A stretch of DNA of 64,000 nt, from contig CM036244.1 in NCBI GenBank assembly GCA_020698575.1, positions 28,804,034-28,868,033 on the forward strand, written 5' to 3'. The position numbers and the translations under genes are program-made. Under the pieces are notes generated by a model. That model made no database searches, was not told the DNA's origin, and saw only the letters and a list, made by a program, of their open reading frames with translations. Numbering within the stretch: position 1 is the stretch's first letter; every line of letters begins with the position of its first letter. The stretch is from Bostrychus sinensis (Eukaryota > Chordata > Actinopteri > Gobiiformes > Eleotridae). Shown here piece after piece: positions 38,161 to 49,640 of this stretch.

Positions 38161-39099
38161 AGTTGTTTAAGTAAGGATAATGGCCTAAATCTCCTTATGA
38201 TGTAACTGTTCTATAGTTTATAGTGCATAATGATGACATTGTGGATATTTCATTTATTCTATGGGGGAGTTATTGGCTAAGTCAACAACAACTGACTCTT
38301 TGATATGCAAAGTATTCAAATAACTAAAGTAGTATTAGTTTTTTTGATTCACAAATCCCTGTCCAGGCTGGTGGCTTGGTTTTAATTGTTCAACACTGTA
38401 AAGAGAGAGGCTAAGTATTTGACCATCACATCACAGGTCTGAAGCACACATAGCTCTGCACAAAAAAAATGTTTTATAGACTCCCAAGATAAGATAAAAT
38501 ATGGACAGCCTGAATATAATTAGCGCTACTAGTGCTACTTAACCTTCAGTCCAGATGATTTTTTTTAAGCATGTCAGTGAGAGGGTGATCTCAGAGAGAG
38601 GACACAAAGAGCGGAAGACAAGTGGCACCTGAGACTTGTTAACCCTCTCCAAGATGTTCTTCAAATAAGATGCGACTACTGATGAGAATAATGATTTCTA
38701 AAGCCCCGCTAAATTCTGCTGGTTACTTTAACTCTTTGGTATTTTGTTAGATCATTTCTTCCATTATTTTTGTTTACCCAGATGTGCTTCTTGGTTATGC
38801 TTTGGTGCAAAATGTGCTTTGATAGATAAGTGCTGAGTATAATATATTATACTCTGAAAAGTGGCCAATCATGACTTCCCCTAAGGAGGTTATGTATTTG
38901 CTTGTGTTGGTTGGTTTGTTTGTTGGTTAGTATGACTACTCAGAAACCCCAAAATAATGAGAAAGGGTAAAAAAAATGGACAATAGTTTTAATTTTTAAT
39001 TTTTATTTTTTTGGTGTAAATGAGGAACATGATGCTTGAAATATTTTATACATTCTGTACCATTGCAAGACACTATGGGCCCACCTGACCCACATGTTT

Positions 39100-39250
39100 T
39101 TAGTGGTAAGGGAAACTAGAGCACCCACAGGAAGCCTATGCTGACACGGGGAAAACATGCAAACAGAAAAGTCTCATCTGGTCCTGGAATCAAACCAGTA
39201 ACCTTCTTGCTGTGAGGCAAGAGTGCTAACCAATATGCCACCGTGCAGCT
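39100..39250 (-). repeat. L2/SINE fragment, reversed
   Basis: CACCCACAGGAAGCCTATGC...GGGGAAAACATGCAAAC and CTTGCTGTGAGGCAAGAGTG are the reverse complement of the header segment of the teleost L2-type tail. Confidence 0.45.
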
Positions 39251-40384
39251 AGGTGGACACAAGGGTTCAGTAAAGGAACAGTTTTCATTCATTCTTTTGT
39301 GTCATATAACTGCTTTGTGTCCCTGAACTTTGAGTCCAGCTCTCAGCACTATATCTTTACCATAGTTAAATATGGTGCTCTGAGTGCTTCTTGTTCAAAT
39401 CTGTGAACATATAAAGGTGATCAGTTTAGGCAACTCTTGTGATGTAAATTTCTGTGAATTCATTTTGTTTTTCACTCACCACCGTATTATTAAAGTTTGA
39501 TATCTATCTGTTATTGAGCAATGCAATCATGTGTAACTGCAATGATGATGGCATTCACAGATGAACCTTGGAGCTTCTTTATAGAAAACCCAGAACAGAA
39601 GCTGGAGTACACTGAGGACCCCACTCACAGTGACTTTAGTGGCATATGTTCTTATTTTTCTGAATCTCACTTCTGAGCTCCGATGAACACAAGCCCCATG
39701 AGCCACAGACCAGTTTAGTTTGAGCAGTGGACGTCTGCCAAGAAACTCAGCTTAATTACATTACAGAGTGTGTTCTGTTCATTTTAAACTTACAGTCAGT
39801 GGAATCAGACCAAGTATCAGGCTAGACTCTTTTTATCATTTGTTACTTTACAAGTTGGTCTTGAAGTACATTTTTCTTGCTGTGAAGAAGTAAAGAAGTA
39901 GGTAAGGAAGAACCATCTGTGTTCGGGAGGGGAGGCAGACGGCCAGGCAGGTGGGCTCTCACACTAGGGGACCTGTGTGCCCTTGGAGTCGAGATCCTAG
40001 AGCGAGCCTGCAGATTACAGCCACTAATTAGTCCACAGGCCAGAGTGCAAGCAAAAGCCTGTTACTATGTGCACACACACACACATGCACGGCCAGACAG
40101 CACAGACAGACAATTAGATGAAGAACAGCATACAGTATGTTAATAATACTTGCCCGGGGATCCAAACTCAATATTCTACATTGTGGGATAAATATAGAAA
40201 CCCCAAAACACAAACAGATAATGAGGGCACAGGCTTAATTGCTCATTTAGTTTATGCATATTGCTTATTTATTACAGGAGGTTATCAAATTAAACTTTAG
40301 CACTTTGTGTCTAGGTATTTCAGAAGTACAAAGTAAACAAGTGCAGTATCTTTGAGTGTTATTTTATGATGAATATGTGCCACC

Positions 40385-40920
40385 TGCTTCTTTACTGTTG
40401 GCTTCTCCCTTTTGGGGGTCGCCAAAGAAAATCATCTACCCTCTATCATGCATTGATTCACATATCTATTTGGCATCAGTTTTACGCTAGATTCCCTTCC
40501 TGAGGCATCCTTCTCAATTTATCCAGGCTTGGGACCTTTCACAAAGAGTACACTGGCTTGTGACCCCCTATGGTGAGATAAAAGAATATAAATTTCTGCG
40601 AATTAAATTAACATTCTACAATATTTTACATTGAAGTATCTGACCAGAACCCATCACATGTACACAACCCTAGCCCTGCACATGCCTCTTTTTTTTAGAG
40701 ATATGCTTTAAATTTGCATATTTTCTTTACATATGACCTTTTCCTTCCAGGGTCATTATAGCAAATCCTACTCCTCTGAGCATGCAGTGATTTGAGTATA
40801 TTATATTTGACATGGATTTTACACCACACCTTCCTGACGCGACCCTCTCCCTTTATCCAGGCTTGAGACTAGCAGAAAGAGCACAGTCTCTTCTGACACT
40901 CTTTGGCTCCATTAGACGTT
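40385..40920 (+). repeat. Two diverged copies of the 'GGGTCGCCA...CCTTCCTGA' repeat in tandem orientation
   Basis: Copy 1 at 40385-40575 (GGGGGTCGCCAAAGAAAATC...CCCTTCCTGAGGCATCC). Copy 2 at 40730-40920 (CCAGGGTCATTATAGCAAAT...CCTTCCTGACGCGACCC). Both share TTTATCCAGGCTTG. Confidence 0.5.
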
Positions 40921-41601
40921 AATTCTGTTTCCATATGAATTTGCAGCATTAAAGTTGCACTCACCCTTCTTATGAAGATGTGGGATCTTCTAAAGCTGCA
41001 TATAAACTATATCCATACATCTAGATAAACACAATAATTTTATGACCAATTTTTAGAAGACAACATAATTGTGACTTTATGAAAAAATTTGTTCTTTGTG
41101 AAAAACAAAAGCATAATACTTATACAGTCACTATGTTGTGCAGCAAAGCCAGATTTGCATCAAGAAAATGTAAAATAACAGGCCGTTGAAACTTTTCTTT
41201 GGCAGAGCAAGAAAAGCAGTGTGCTTTTGCAGCCAGTCTTTGCTAATGTGCTCAGGTTCTGCAAGAGCACTGAGAGGATGGCAGAAGCAGACTGTGTCAA
41301 ATGCAGTGGACAGGTCTAACTGAACGAGGCCAGAGGATAGTGGAGCACCATGGAAAGCTTTAGACCCACTATTCTACTAACATGCTTTACTGGTTTATTT
41401 ATGGCCCAGATATTTACAATTTTTCAAAGGATAGCATTCATAAACAGCAAATGTGATGTAATCCAAATGCCAAATACATCGAATACTGTAAGTGGACAGT
41501 TCAAAAAGGAAGTCGTCTGTATTTCATTAATGTTCCAATAGTAAGTATTGTTGTCACATCAGAATCAGTAAAGACTGATCCAAGTCAAGTACGAGTTGAG
41601 T

Positions 41602-42235
41602 CAGGCCTGCGTCATGACATGTCCAAACAAATTTTGATTATAAAAATAGACTGAAATATAGTTAAGCCTCAGCGCTAACAAAAACCCGAGTCAGGCACGA
41701 GGGACAATGTCTTTGCAGTGTGTGTAATGTGGTAGCTTTAGAAAAACCCACATGTTCACCTTATGTGGTTTGAGAAATGAACTAAGGAGGCTAGCAGTGC
41801 TCCCCACAGCACTGACTCTACAGAGCGACTGTGTCACACAAGTACCTGCAGGTGAGTGGAGAGGGCAGCGAAAAACCTCACGTAGTTATCACGTCACCGG
41901 TTGAGTGGATCGTCATTCGAGTCTGCAGCTCCTCCTCTGAGTAACGCATAAGCCCTGTGTCTGCTTGGGAAGTGGTTAGCTTCACTGAGGGAGTGCAGCT
42001 CGTGCAGAAGCCTTTTCTTTTCTCATCATTAACCTTTTGTTTTCCACTCCCAGCGTCTCTGAGTGTGTACATGCGTAAACATTAAATGCTTCATAGTTTA
42101 CAGTAAAATTAAACTGTGCCTCCCATTAGTGTCTCACTAAAATGATAAACTGCGGTTACCGCGGTCCGTTGTGCCCCCATGCGGTTGGATTGATAACAGC
42201 GGTATGACAATAATGCGGTCACCGCGACAGCCCTA
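41602..42235. mobile_element. hAT-like element inserted in the GAGTCC-rich repeat
   Basis: The left end CAGGCCTGCGTCATGAC and the reverse complement of the right end, TAGGGCTGTCGCGGTGAC, are similar. The right side (GCGGTTACCGCGGTCCG, then TGCGGTCACCGCGACAGCCC) resembles a common fish hAT terminus. GAGTCC/AAGTCAAGTC sequence lies on both sides (41570-41601 and 42236-42380). Confidence 0.45.
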
Positions 42236-42379
42236 GGTGTGAGTCCAAGTCAAGTCTGATTCAGGTGTCTCAGTTGAGTTCAAAGGAACGTGTTCTTTAG
42301 GATATTCACATATTCATAGTTCACAGGTCCGAGATCACGAGTCCTGATCTGTGAAAAGCGACGAGTCCACGTCGCCCTG

Positions 42380-43935
42380 AACACAATGATTTGAATCCAA
42401 ATTAAGATTTTAAGTTTATACTTATTTACTCTGCTCATAGCACAACATTTTTTGATAGCCCATGTTAGTTAATTATTGTTTAATCTCTATTGCAGCATGA
42501 GGTAGCCATAACCCAGATTTGTTTATTCGCAATGCAAGCAGAAGTGATTGCAGTTTCACTTGGGATATTAGTAATGTTGAAGGAATCCCTTGTGCAGCTC
42601 TGTAACTAAAATATTCAATCTGCATCATTGTAGACTTGGGGCATTACATTTATTAAATTTAGCTGGCCTCTTAAGGAAGAAACTCCTCTCAGTAATTGAA
42701 AATGGCTTCCTCCTCCGAATAATAATCCACGTAGCTTCCCCAATTCTGAGGCATTGAGAATAGTAGCAGGCTTGAACAGTGGGATACACACTTTGATTTA
42801 AATTCCTCTACAGTCCAGCAGGTTTGGTTTAAGGTGCCTTTTTACGGCCTCCCACAAGAAATGGGATGTCAATTGTAGGGGAATTTGCAGGTGGCAGCCC
42901 TTGACCACTAGCTCTCCAGTTCTTAGCGGTACCTAGAGGTGAATGCGGAGCGAGACTCGTATCATTAGAATTCCGACAAGAGGGTCGGCTGGAAATAACA
43001 GCTTGAAGCAAGTGAGGAATAATGGAGTGCAGGAGGCTAGGCAGGATAATCAGCATGCACAAGAGCCTCCACAACACAGTAAGGCTTCAAATATTTGTGT
43101 ACGCACCACACTGTGAATTAAAATGCTAGCAAATAATGAGCAGAGTGCATTCAGAAGTTTTGAGGCTGTTTCGATGAATCTTTGATCAGCTATGACTGTG
43201 GCACCAAAACCTGAGAACCTTTTGCGTTTCCTATTATTACATTTTCAATTTTCTAAATGTCAGCAGGCAGACTGAAAGGGACATCCTTTAAAGAGTCGAT
43301 GCATGGCCAACTTGGCAGTCTTATTAGGATTTGGATTAAGACTAGTGTTATGTGATTAAAGAAAGAGATTGAAAGTGAGGTGAGTTCGCAGTAATAGTAG
43401 AGTAGATTTCTCTTTGCAGTATCATTAGTTTGGGACTCTAGGTGCAACTATCAGGTTTTGTTTACACAATGGTCCTTGCACAAAACAGCACACCCTCAAA
43501 ATGTTGAACAGGATAGCTATGATTTTTGAAAAAAAAAACCTAAAGATTGCAGTTCTGTTCTTTGTGCACTGACTTGCAATGTTACAGAGCTGTAGTTGGG
43601 CAGCAGTTTCTGTGGAATTCAACAGAACTTCAAAAACATGCTTAGTTTTCTCAATGTACTGCAGACAGTGTACTTTTGGACTATATTTGGACTAGAATAT
43701 AAAAGATAGAATTTATATTGGCAAATTAAATTCTGAATTTCCTGTACCGTTGCTAGAGCTGAACTAGGAGTTGCCTGTCGAATTTATGTACCACTGCATG
43801 ATAAGGTTTTGACTGTGCATTCCAAGTGTTTCTAGCTGTCAATGCCTTCACTTTTAATTAATTGTTGATAACATTGTATATGTATTTTTTTGTAGTTGAG
43901 ACTTTTAGATAGATTGGGTAAACCAAGTATGTTTT
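42380..43935. other. Intron 1, no gene; enhancer-like stretch at about 42640-43080
   Basis: 42640-43080 is repeat-free and moderately GC-balanced, with CAGTAATTGAAAATGG and GATTTAAATTCC words. No exon is evident. The rest is unremarkable. Confidence 0.3.
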
Positions 43936-44870
43936 AACCCTTATACTGTCCTCCCGTTATACTTACACACCTTGTTCTCAGGGATCAGAATGCCCCAATT
44001 TGTTTTCCTGTTATTTAATGCATAAAATATAACTTATGAAATAATTTTGTGTTATACCTTTAGTCTTACTTCAGACCAACCCACTGACACAAAATGTTCC
44101 CTTTATTTTAGAATTTTTGGGGAAAAGACCATGTTTACATAAAAAATACAATTTTTTTAAGTAAAAGTAAACAATTAAACTACTAATTACTTTGACTGAA
44201 CATTATTTTGACTATTTGACATTTTACTAGAGGGTATTTCTCAAAGTTTAGTGAGGATATTGTTACTGTTGCTTCTGTTTTTTTTAATGGAAGAACTGAA
44301 TATCACTCTTTATCTATCAAATTTGTCTGTAAAACAGTTCACACTGCAAAAGCAACAGTGATTCTTGTTATCAAAATTCAACATTTTCTTTGCAAAATTA
44401 GTTTTTCTTATCAAAACCCTTCAGACATCATTCAAAAGCAATGTACATTGTTCAAAAGCAATGTTTTGCATCAGAATTTATGAACTCTGATCAAATAAAT
44501 GTATGTTCACAGTCATTTCACATTGGAGGTAAACCGCAGATCTCTGTGCTTTAGTGTAATGCAGGGCTCACAAAACCGCTCTGACATCCTGGTTCAAATC
44601 ATTGTCACTCAGTCTACCAAAAGCTGACTGCCCCTGCCTGATGGGCTATCATAAAAACTGTAAAGAAATATGTACTTTATTACCTCTAACATGGTGTAAA
44701 ATCCTGGGTACCCCCAGTTGTTTGTGGTGCAGAGACCTCTGGGCTCTGTACTGAAGTCTGTAGCGTTAGGCTTCCCTTCTCTTTCTTTCTCAGCCACTGA
44801 TCAGGAAGGACGGCTCTGCGCTGTTCACATTGAATTCATGTTGGCCAAATTTTAAAATTTATTATTTGAC

Positions 44871-44894
44871 GGATCTAGTCCAAGGACTAGATCC
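44871..44894. repeat. 24-bp palindrome at the LINE 5' junction
   Basis: GGATCTAGTCC (44871-44881), AA, GGACTAGATCC (44884-44894): perfect 11-bp arms. The first arm is the start of the target duplication and the second is its inverted copy. Confidence 0.9.
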
Positions 44895-45273
44895 TGTCGC
44901 AGACGCAGGGTGGCTGGGCGCTCCCATAGAGATAGGGTGAGGAGCTCAGTCACACGGAAGGAGCTCGGAGTAGAGCCGCTGCTCCTCCACATTGAGAGGA
45001 GTCAGCTGAGGTGGCTCGGGCATCTGTTCCGGATGCCTCCTGGACGCCTCCCTGGGGAGGTGTTCCGGGCATGTCCCACTGGGAGGAGGCCCCGGGGAAG
45101 ACCTAGGACACGCTGGAGGGACTACGTCTCTCAGCTGGCCTGGGAACACCTTGGGGTGCCCCCGGTAGAGCTGGAGGAAGTGTCTGTGGAGAGGGAAGTC
45201 TGGGCATCTCTGCTTAGACTGCTGCCCCCGCAACCCGGCCCCGGATAAAGCGGAAGAAGATGGATGGATGGAT
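44895..45273 (+). mobile_element. Rex3/RTE-clade LINE, short 5'-truncated copy
   Basis: A 13-bp target duplication GGATCTAGTCCAA is present at 44871-44883 and 45274-45286. The body holds the intact C-terminal reading frame (44910-45248), including LRWLGHLFRMPPGRLPGEVF and GRPRTRWRDYVSQLAWE, a stop at 45246-45248, and a 3' tail of GATG units (TGGATGGATGGATGG). Unlike the copy at 27930-28989 its frame is undamaged, so it is younger. An 11-bp inverted copy of the target lies between the 5' duplication and the element body. Confidence 0.9.
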
Positions 45274-45539
45274 GGATCTAGTCCAATGGGAACATGGCAA
45301 AAACACAAACTCTACCTCCTGTTTTGGAAATGTATAGCAGCATACGTTAAAGTTTTTCGCATTGCCATGTTGGTGACAAGAATCACTCAGAAAACCTAAA
45401 CCCCGCCCCATCACAGCAGTACTGCCACACCATTGGCCCACACCACAACTGGTTCAGACCCAAATGAGTCAGCGAGAGCCTGACTAGATGGATTTTTGTG
45501 AGTTTGTGAGCTCACAAATTTCATGATAATCCAGCTTTC

Positions 45540-46040
45540 TGTGCAAGGCCAAAACCGCTCAGCCTGCTCTTTTTAGACTGCACAGTAGTCACTGAAGAAG
45601 ATGGGAATCTAAAAACAGAAGTCTACAGAAAACCCACCTTCAATGAGCAGTATCTCCTCTTTAGATCTGTCCATCCTCTCAGTCACAGCAGTGTCTTTGA
45701 TCAGAGGCCAGCACAGTGCTCAGGAGTTACCTGACTGTGCTTAGGGAAGAGGAAGTAGGACCAGCAGATGCCTGATGCCCTGAAAGCCTGTGGATACCCG
45801 ACTTGGGCTTTGCCAAATACAGGACCAAGACCAACAGAAATAAAGAACAAAGAAAAGATGTAACTGGACGTTCAGAAAAACTAAAAACACACAGTTCAAA
45901 CACGACAACACCATAAAACAGAGTTTTATGCGTCTGTAGGACATCATCTCCTCTCACTAACAGAGCAAAGGGTACTACATTGTTCAGTGCAGTGAAGAAC
46001 ATAGCGATCTGTGGATTTACCAGCACAAAATATGTATTAT
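45540..46040 (+). mobile_element. Penelope-like retroelement relic (end of RT plus GIY-YIG part)
   Basis: In shifting frames the + strand reads LFLDCTVVTEEDG, EVYRKPT and EQYLLFRSVHPL (about 45565-45680), then ALKACGYPTWAFAKY (about 45778-45825), then KGYYIVQCSEEHSDLWI (about 45965-46015). Known: Penelope-like elements end the reverse transcriptase with FLDC...YRKPTHTDQYL...HHPL and continue to a GIY-YIG endonuclease containing a VQCSEEC-type motif. Stops and frame changes make it inactive. Confidence 0.75.
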
Positions 46041-46229
46041 GGAGGTATTTTTTGTTAAAATAGAAAAAAAAAAAAAAACTCTCTAAGTAGTCTGGGAGGT
46101 TTGAGGTTTATGTCTTCCTCCAGTCTGCTGCTCACTGCAGAAAACAAAGCCTAAAGAGCAACATCAGGGAGGTTTTTTTTTAAGATATTTTACTTCTATA
46201 TGTATTTTATCTACATATTTATGATTTTT

Positions 46230-46516
46230 TTTCCTGGCATTTACAGTGTCTGTAAGAGCAACAGACAACAACTGCACATTTTCTTTGGCACATTTGTGCT
46301 GTGGAGTCAGAATTGACCCCAGAGGACTTTTTCTGACTGTTTTCCATAAAACATTAATTATTCAATCAAATTGCTTCAAATTTATTTTGATGACAAAGAA
46401 CATGTTATTAAACAACCCCTGTTAATTTGAACCCATTTGATGAAGAAACAACAAAGTTATATAGTAACAAACTTAATTTGGGGTCAGAATGACCCCAGGG
46501 GCAAGGCGAGGGTTAA
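46230..46516. mobile_element. Possible piggyBac-like end with GGGGTCAGAATGACCCC palindromes
   Basis: GGGGTCAGAATGACCCC (46480-46496) and a near copy at 46302-46320 lie before GCGAGGGTTAAG, a terminus style common in fish piggyBac elements. A possible partner end, TTAACCCTTATACTGTCC, is at 43936, with the LINE and Penelope insertions between. The pairing is uncertain. Confidence 0.3.
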
Positions 46517-47120
46517 GTCTCTCAGGCTTATGTAACAGTTTAAGTCACTGGTCATTGTATGTGATAGTTTGAGGCCAACACATTGACTCTTAGCTCAAAC
46601 CCAACTCTCAACGTAATATACAAGAAGCTATTTATGCTTTACTGTGTAATTAGAGTTTTACAGCTTACAACTCCACGTAGTCCAGTCTGTCAGATAAAAC
46701 GAGTGTGACAGGATGTGATAACAAGCCAACACTTATTTCTCTTCCTTACGCAATTAAAATCAGACACATTGGCCTTAATATTACACTGTGAGAGGGCTGC
46801 TGCTGTATTGTGTTATAGTTATTAAAACTGTCCTTGTAGCATGAAATTGTCCGTAACACGAACTTCTTGTTGTATAATCAGTGTGTAATGAAATCAGATA
46901 GAGCTGTGGTTCTGCTACAGCAATTAACATGAGGAATTATCACACCTGAGATGACACAGCAAAGTTTGGCACTAGGCCAAACTTAGCGCATTTAATAGTT
47001 AGATAATATGTTTCTTTTATCTTTTAAGAGACATAATTTGAGGAACAATAGTGTTTGTAGATATTCAACTAAAAAAACAAAAGAGGAGGTTTATTAAATA
47101 AATGCTTTTTTATACATTTG

Positions 47121-47122
<2 letters not shown>

Positions 47123-47177
<55 letters not shown>
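47123..47177. repeat. (AT)n microsatellite, about 27 units
   Basis: Uninterrupted AT dinucleotides. Likely length-polymorphic. ORFs encoding YIYIYI on either strand come from it. Confidence 0.95.
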
Positions 47178-47178
<1 letters not shown>

Positions 47179-47639
47179 TGATAGCATACTGTATTACTGC
47201 CTGTGAAAAGATATCATATATCTTGAGAAGACATTTGAACGTATAGTGTTTATGAGTGTCTGTGTTTTGTGTTTCTTTTCCATCCAGTAAATATCGACAG
47301 ACGACTTGGTGCTTCTTAGTCATTGACTTTTTTTTTTTTTTTTCTCTTGTTGCCCACTGTCACAGAGATCTCCCTAAAGTACAGATCTCCTCTCACAACC
47401 TCTCGGGGCATATTGGCAGAAGTATCAATTCTCTATTTGAACGCCTCATTTCTTCTGTTTCTTTACTGAGCACATTTTCTTTGAAGCTCTAAACATTCTG
47501 TCATGGGAAACTGGCTTGTAGCAAATGTCAAGGCATTGTAGGCATCATTGTCTGGTCCAGTTTAACATTTAGACAATGTCAGCTTGTTAACCCCTAAGGA
47601 CATTCATGCTGACATGTTTTGACATGGATTGTAGAAAAA

Positions 47640-47780
47640 ATTAGAAGATCCAAGGTTTAAGTCCAGGTCTACACCATTATGAGATAGGCCCAAAGGCACT
47701 GGTCAATAAAGAAACTAATGTTTAGTTTTAGCAAATTCTTTACCATTGTGAAACTTTGTGGCTCAATAGATACTACCAGT
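47640..47780 (+). repeat. Diverged SINE, copy 2 of the unclassified family
   Basis: GGTCAATAAAGAAACTAATG, TTTAGTTTTAGCAAATTC and CTTTGTGGCTCAATAGATAC appear in the same order as in the copies at 6850 and 49290. Confidence 0.45.
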
Positions 47781-48389
47781 GTGAAACATTTAAATCAATC
47801 CTGTATGCACAATTATAAATAACTATTCAGCATCAGTAACACGCCAACACTTTTGTCACCTCAACCTTGGTTATTCACATTTAAGACATATTTAGCATTT
47901 AAAAATCCTTACACTTGGGTATGGTGTTCTATTCCTAAATCAAACTTCAGCTTTGCCCTTTTATTTCACAATGACTAAAACCAGATTCTTATTGCTGCAA
48001 CATGTTGCTTTGCAGCTCTGCGCAGTCCCCTCAAAAATGAGTAGATGGAAAGAGGGTATGTAGGTGGAGTTCTTTAAAGCCCCTGCCTCTGAGGTAATGC
48101 TATTTACTCCAGCAATACCCAATGCAAAGTGTGAAAGAATAAAATGCTTTGGCTGTGTGTGGGAGTACAACAATACAAACATCTAGAGGGAGATATCACA
48201 ATTGATATTTAATACACAGGGCATAAATCTCCTTAAACTATACTGTTCATGTCAGACATAAGGCCAAATTATTAAGTGTGTCCAAAGAACAGTATAAGCA
48301 TAAATGTGTAATGACCCCAAGCAATAGCTGTACCAGAAATGTAAAAAGGTTAAACATAGGTCAGTGCCTCCAAGAGAGAACCTTTGGCA

Positions 48390-48910
48390 GCTTTTTTGTT
48401 CACTAACAATAGTTTATCCATTTTGCCATTATATGCTTTATTAATTAGTTTATGAAGCGGGGGGCATGATCTTGCTTTATTGTATCCTCAAATATGAGCT
48501 TGCACAAAGCATTCTTTTGTGCAAGGAGCTTATGGTATTAATGCTATCCCAGGGCTGCTTTAACAGATTTTAAAACATACACGTAAATAATTTTGGAATT
48601 TTTCCAGGTAATGGCTCATATGCTTGCATAAAATAATTAGATGCAATTGCACATACACTAAGTTGTACCTCTAGACAAGTCACCTCATTAAACATCATAA
48701 TCTTAAGATGCTGAAATACAATAACACTGCTAATTAGTTACACCTTCAGTGGATAATTAGTCCTACAATTAGGCCTGTTAATTTTCATAGACGGGCAATT
48801 TTTCTTATATCTGTGTTTTGATGCTGTGCCTTCTAAAATAAATGGTGGTGTAACATAATTAGCATTTTTTATTAGATAATGTGAAAACGTAAAGGCTAAG
48901 CCTGAATAGT
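48390..48910. promoter_or_regulatory. Enhancer candidate: dense homeodomain-type sites
   Basis: Repeat-free intronic stretch with many TAATTA/ATTAGT-type cores (TTTATTAATTAGTTTATGAA, AAAATAATTAGATGC, GCTAATTAGTTACACC, GGATAATTAGTCC, ACAATTAGGCCTGTTAATTT, ATAATTAGC). It also has octamer-like ATATGC and TTGCATAA words. The density is well above the flanks. This layout is common in conserved enhancers of neural genes. Conservation and activity are inferred. Confidence 0.35.
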
Positions 48911-49249
48911 TTTAATTACATATGCAGATTTTTTTTTTTTTCATAGTGTAATGGGGCATTTACATGGTCTTTTTCCATTTAAATTGTCTGAACAGCCAAG
49001 GATGATAATAATAGGGTATACTTTGGATTATTATAACTATGGATGACAGAAGCTAAGTTGTGAAAACAATGTGTTTGTTGTCTGTAGGGAGACATCAGTA
49101 AACACATGAGAGTAGTATTTAAATAAAATAGAGAACAGGGACGTGAAGGTTATGTTTTGTCAACACTGGGTTGCTTGTTTGTTTGATAATCTGCTAACTT
49201 AGAAAGTACCAGTCAGAAAATGAGTCAAAGAACATATTATATTGTTTTG

Positions 49250-49640
49250 GGAGCTGATCAGGAGTAGTGTCTAGATCCAGGAATCTTTTAAAGATTTGTC
49301 TCATTTTTAAAATAGGGCAACAAAAAGTGGTCAGCAAAGAAACAAATGATTAGTATTAGCAGACTCTTGTTAAGGGAGCAGAGCTAGAAGGTCTATGGCT
49401 GGGCACTAAATCTTGACTATTGTGAGATAGGGTCAAATATATAATGTTTTAGTGCATTATTAATAGTATTGTGAAAGATAAGGGCTTTGTGGCTCAATGG
49501 ATACCCCTGAACTAGATCATCCCCATTTCAAGTCCTTATTTGGGCACTATATCTTTAATACAGGGAAATGGGGCCAATGCCTTAGTAGAGGGCTGTGCTC
49601 TATGGGGTCTGCAACCAAAGAGTCAGATAATGGCAAAAAT
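49250..49640 (+). repeat. Longest copy (3) of the unclassified SINE-like family
   Basis: GGTCAGCAAAGAAACAAATG, TTAGTATTAGCAGACTC, ATTGTGAGATAGGGTC, GGGCTTTGTGGCTCAATGGA and GGGCACTATATCTTTAATAC appear in order. The tRNA-like part is at 49480-49540. Confidence 0.45.

Noticed and set aside
41845..41870. CTGCAG|GTGAGT as a recursive splice site
   Set aside because: No pyrimidine tract, and it lies within a hAT-like element.
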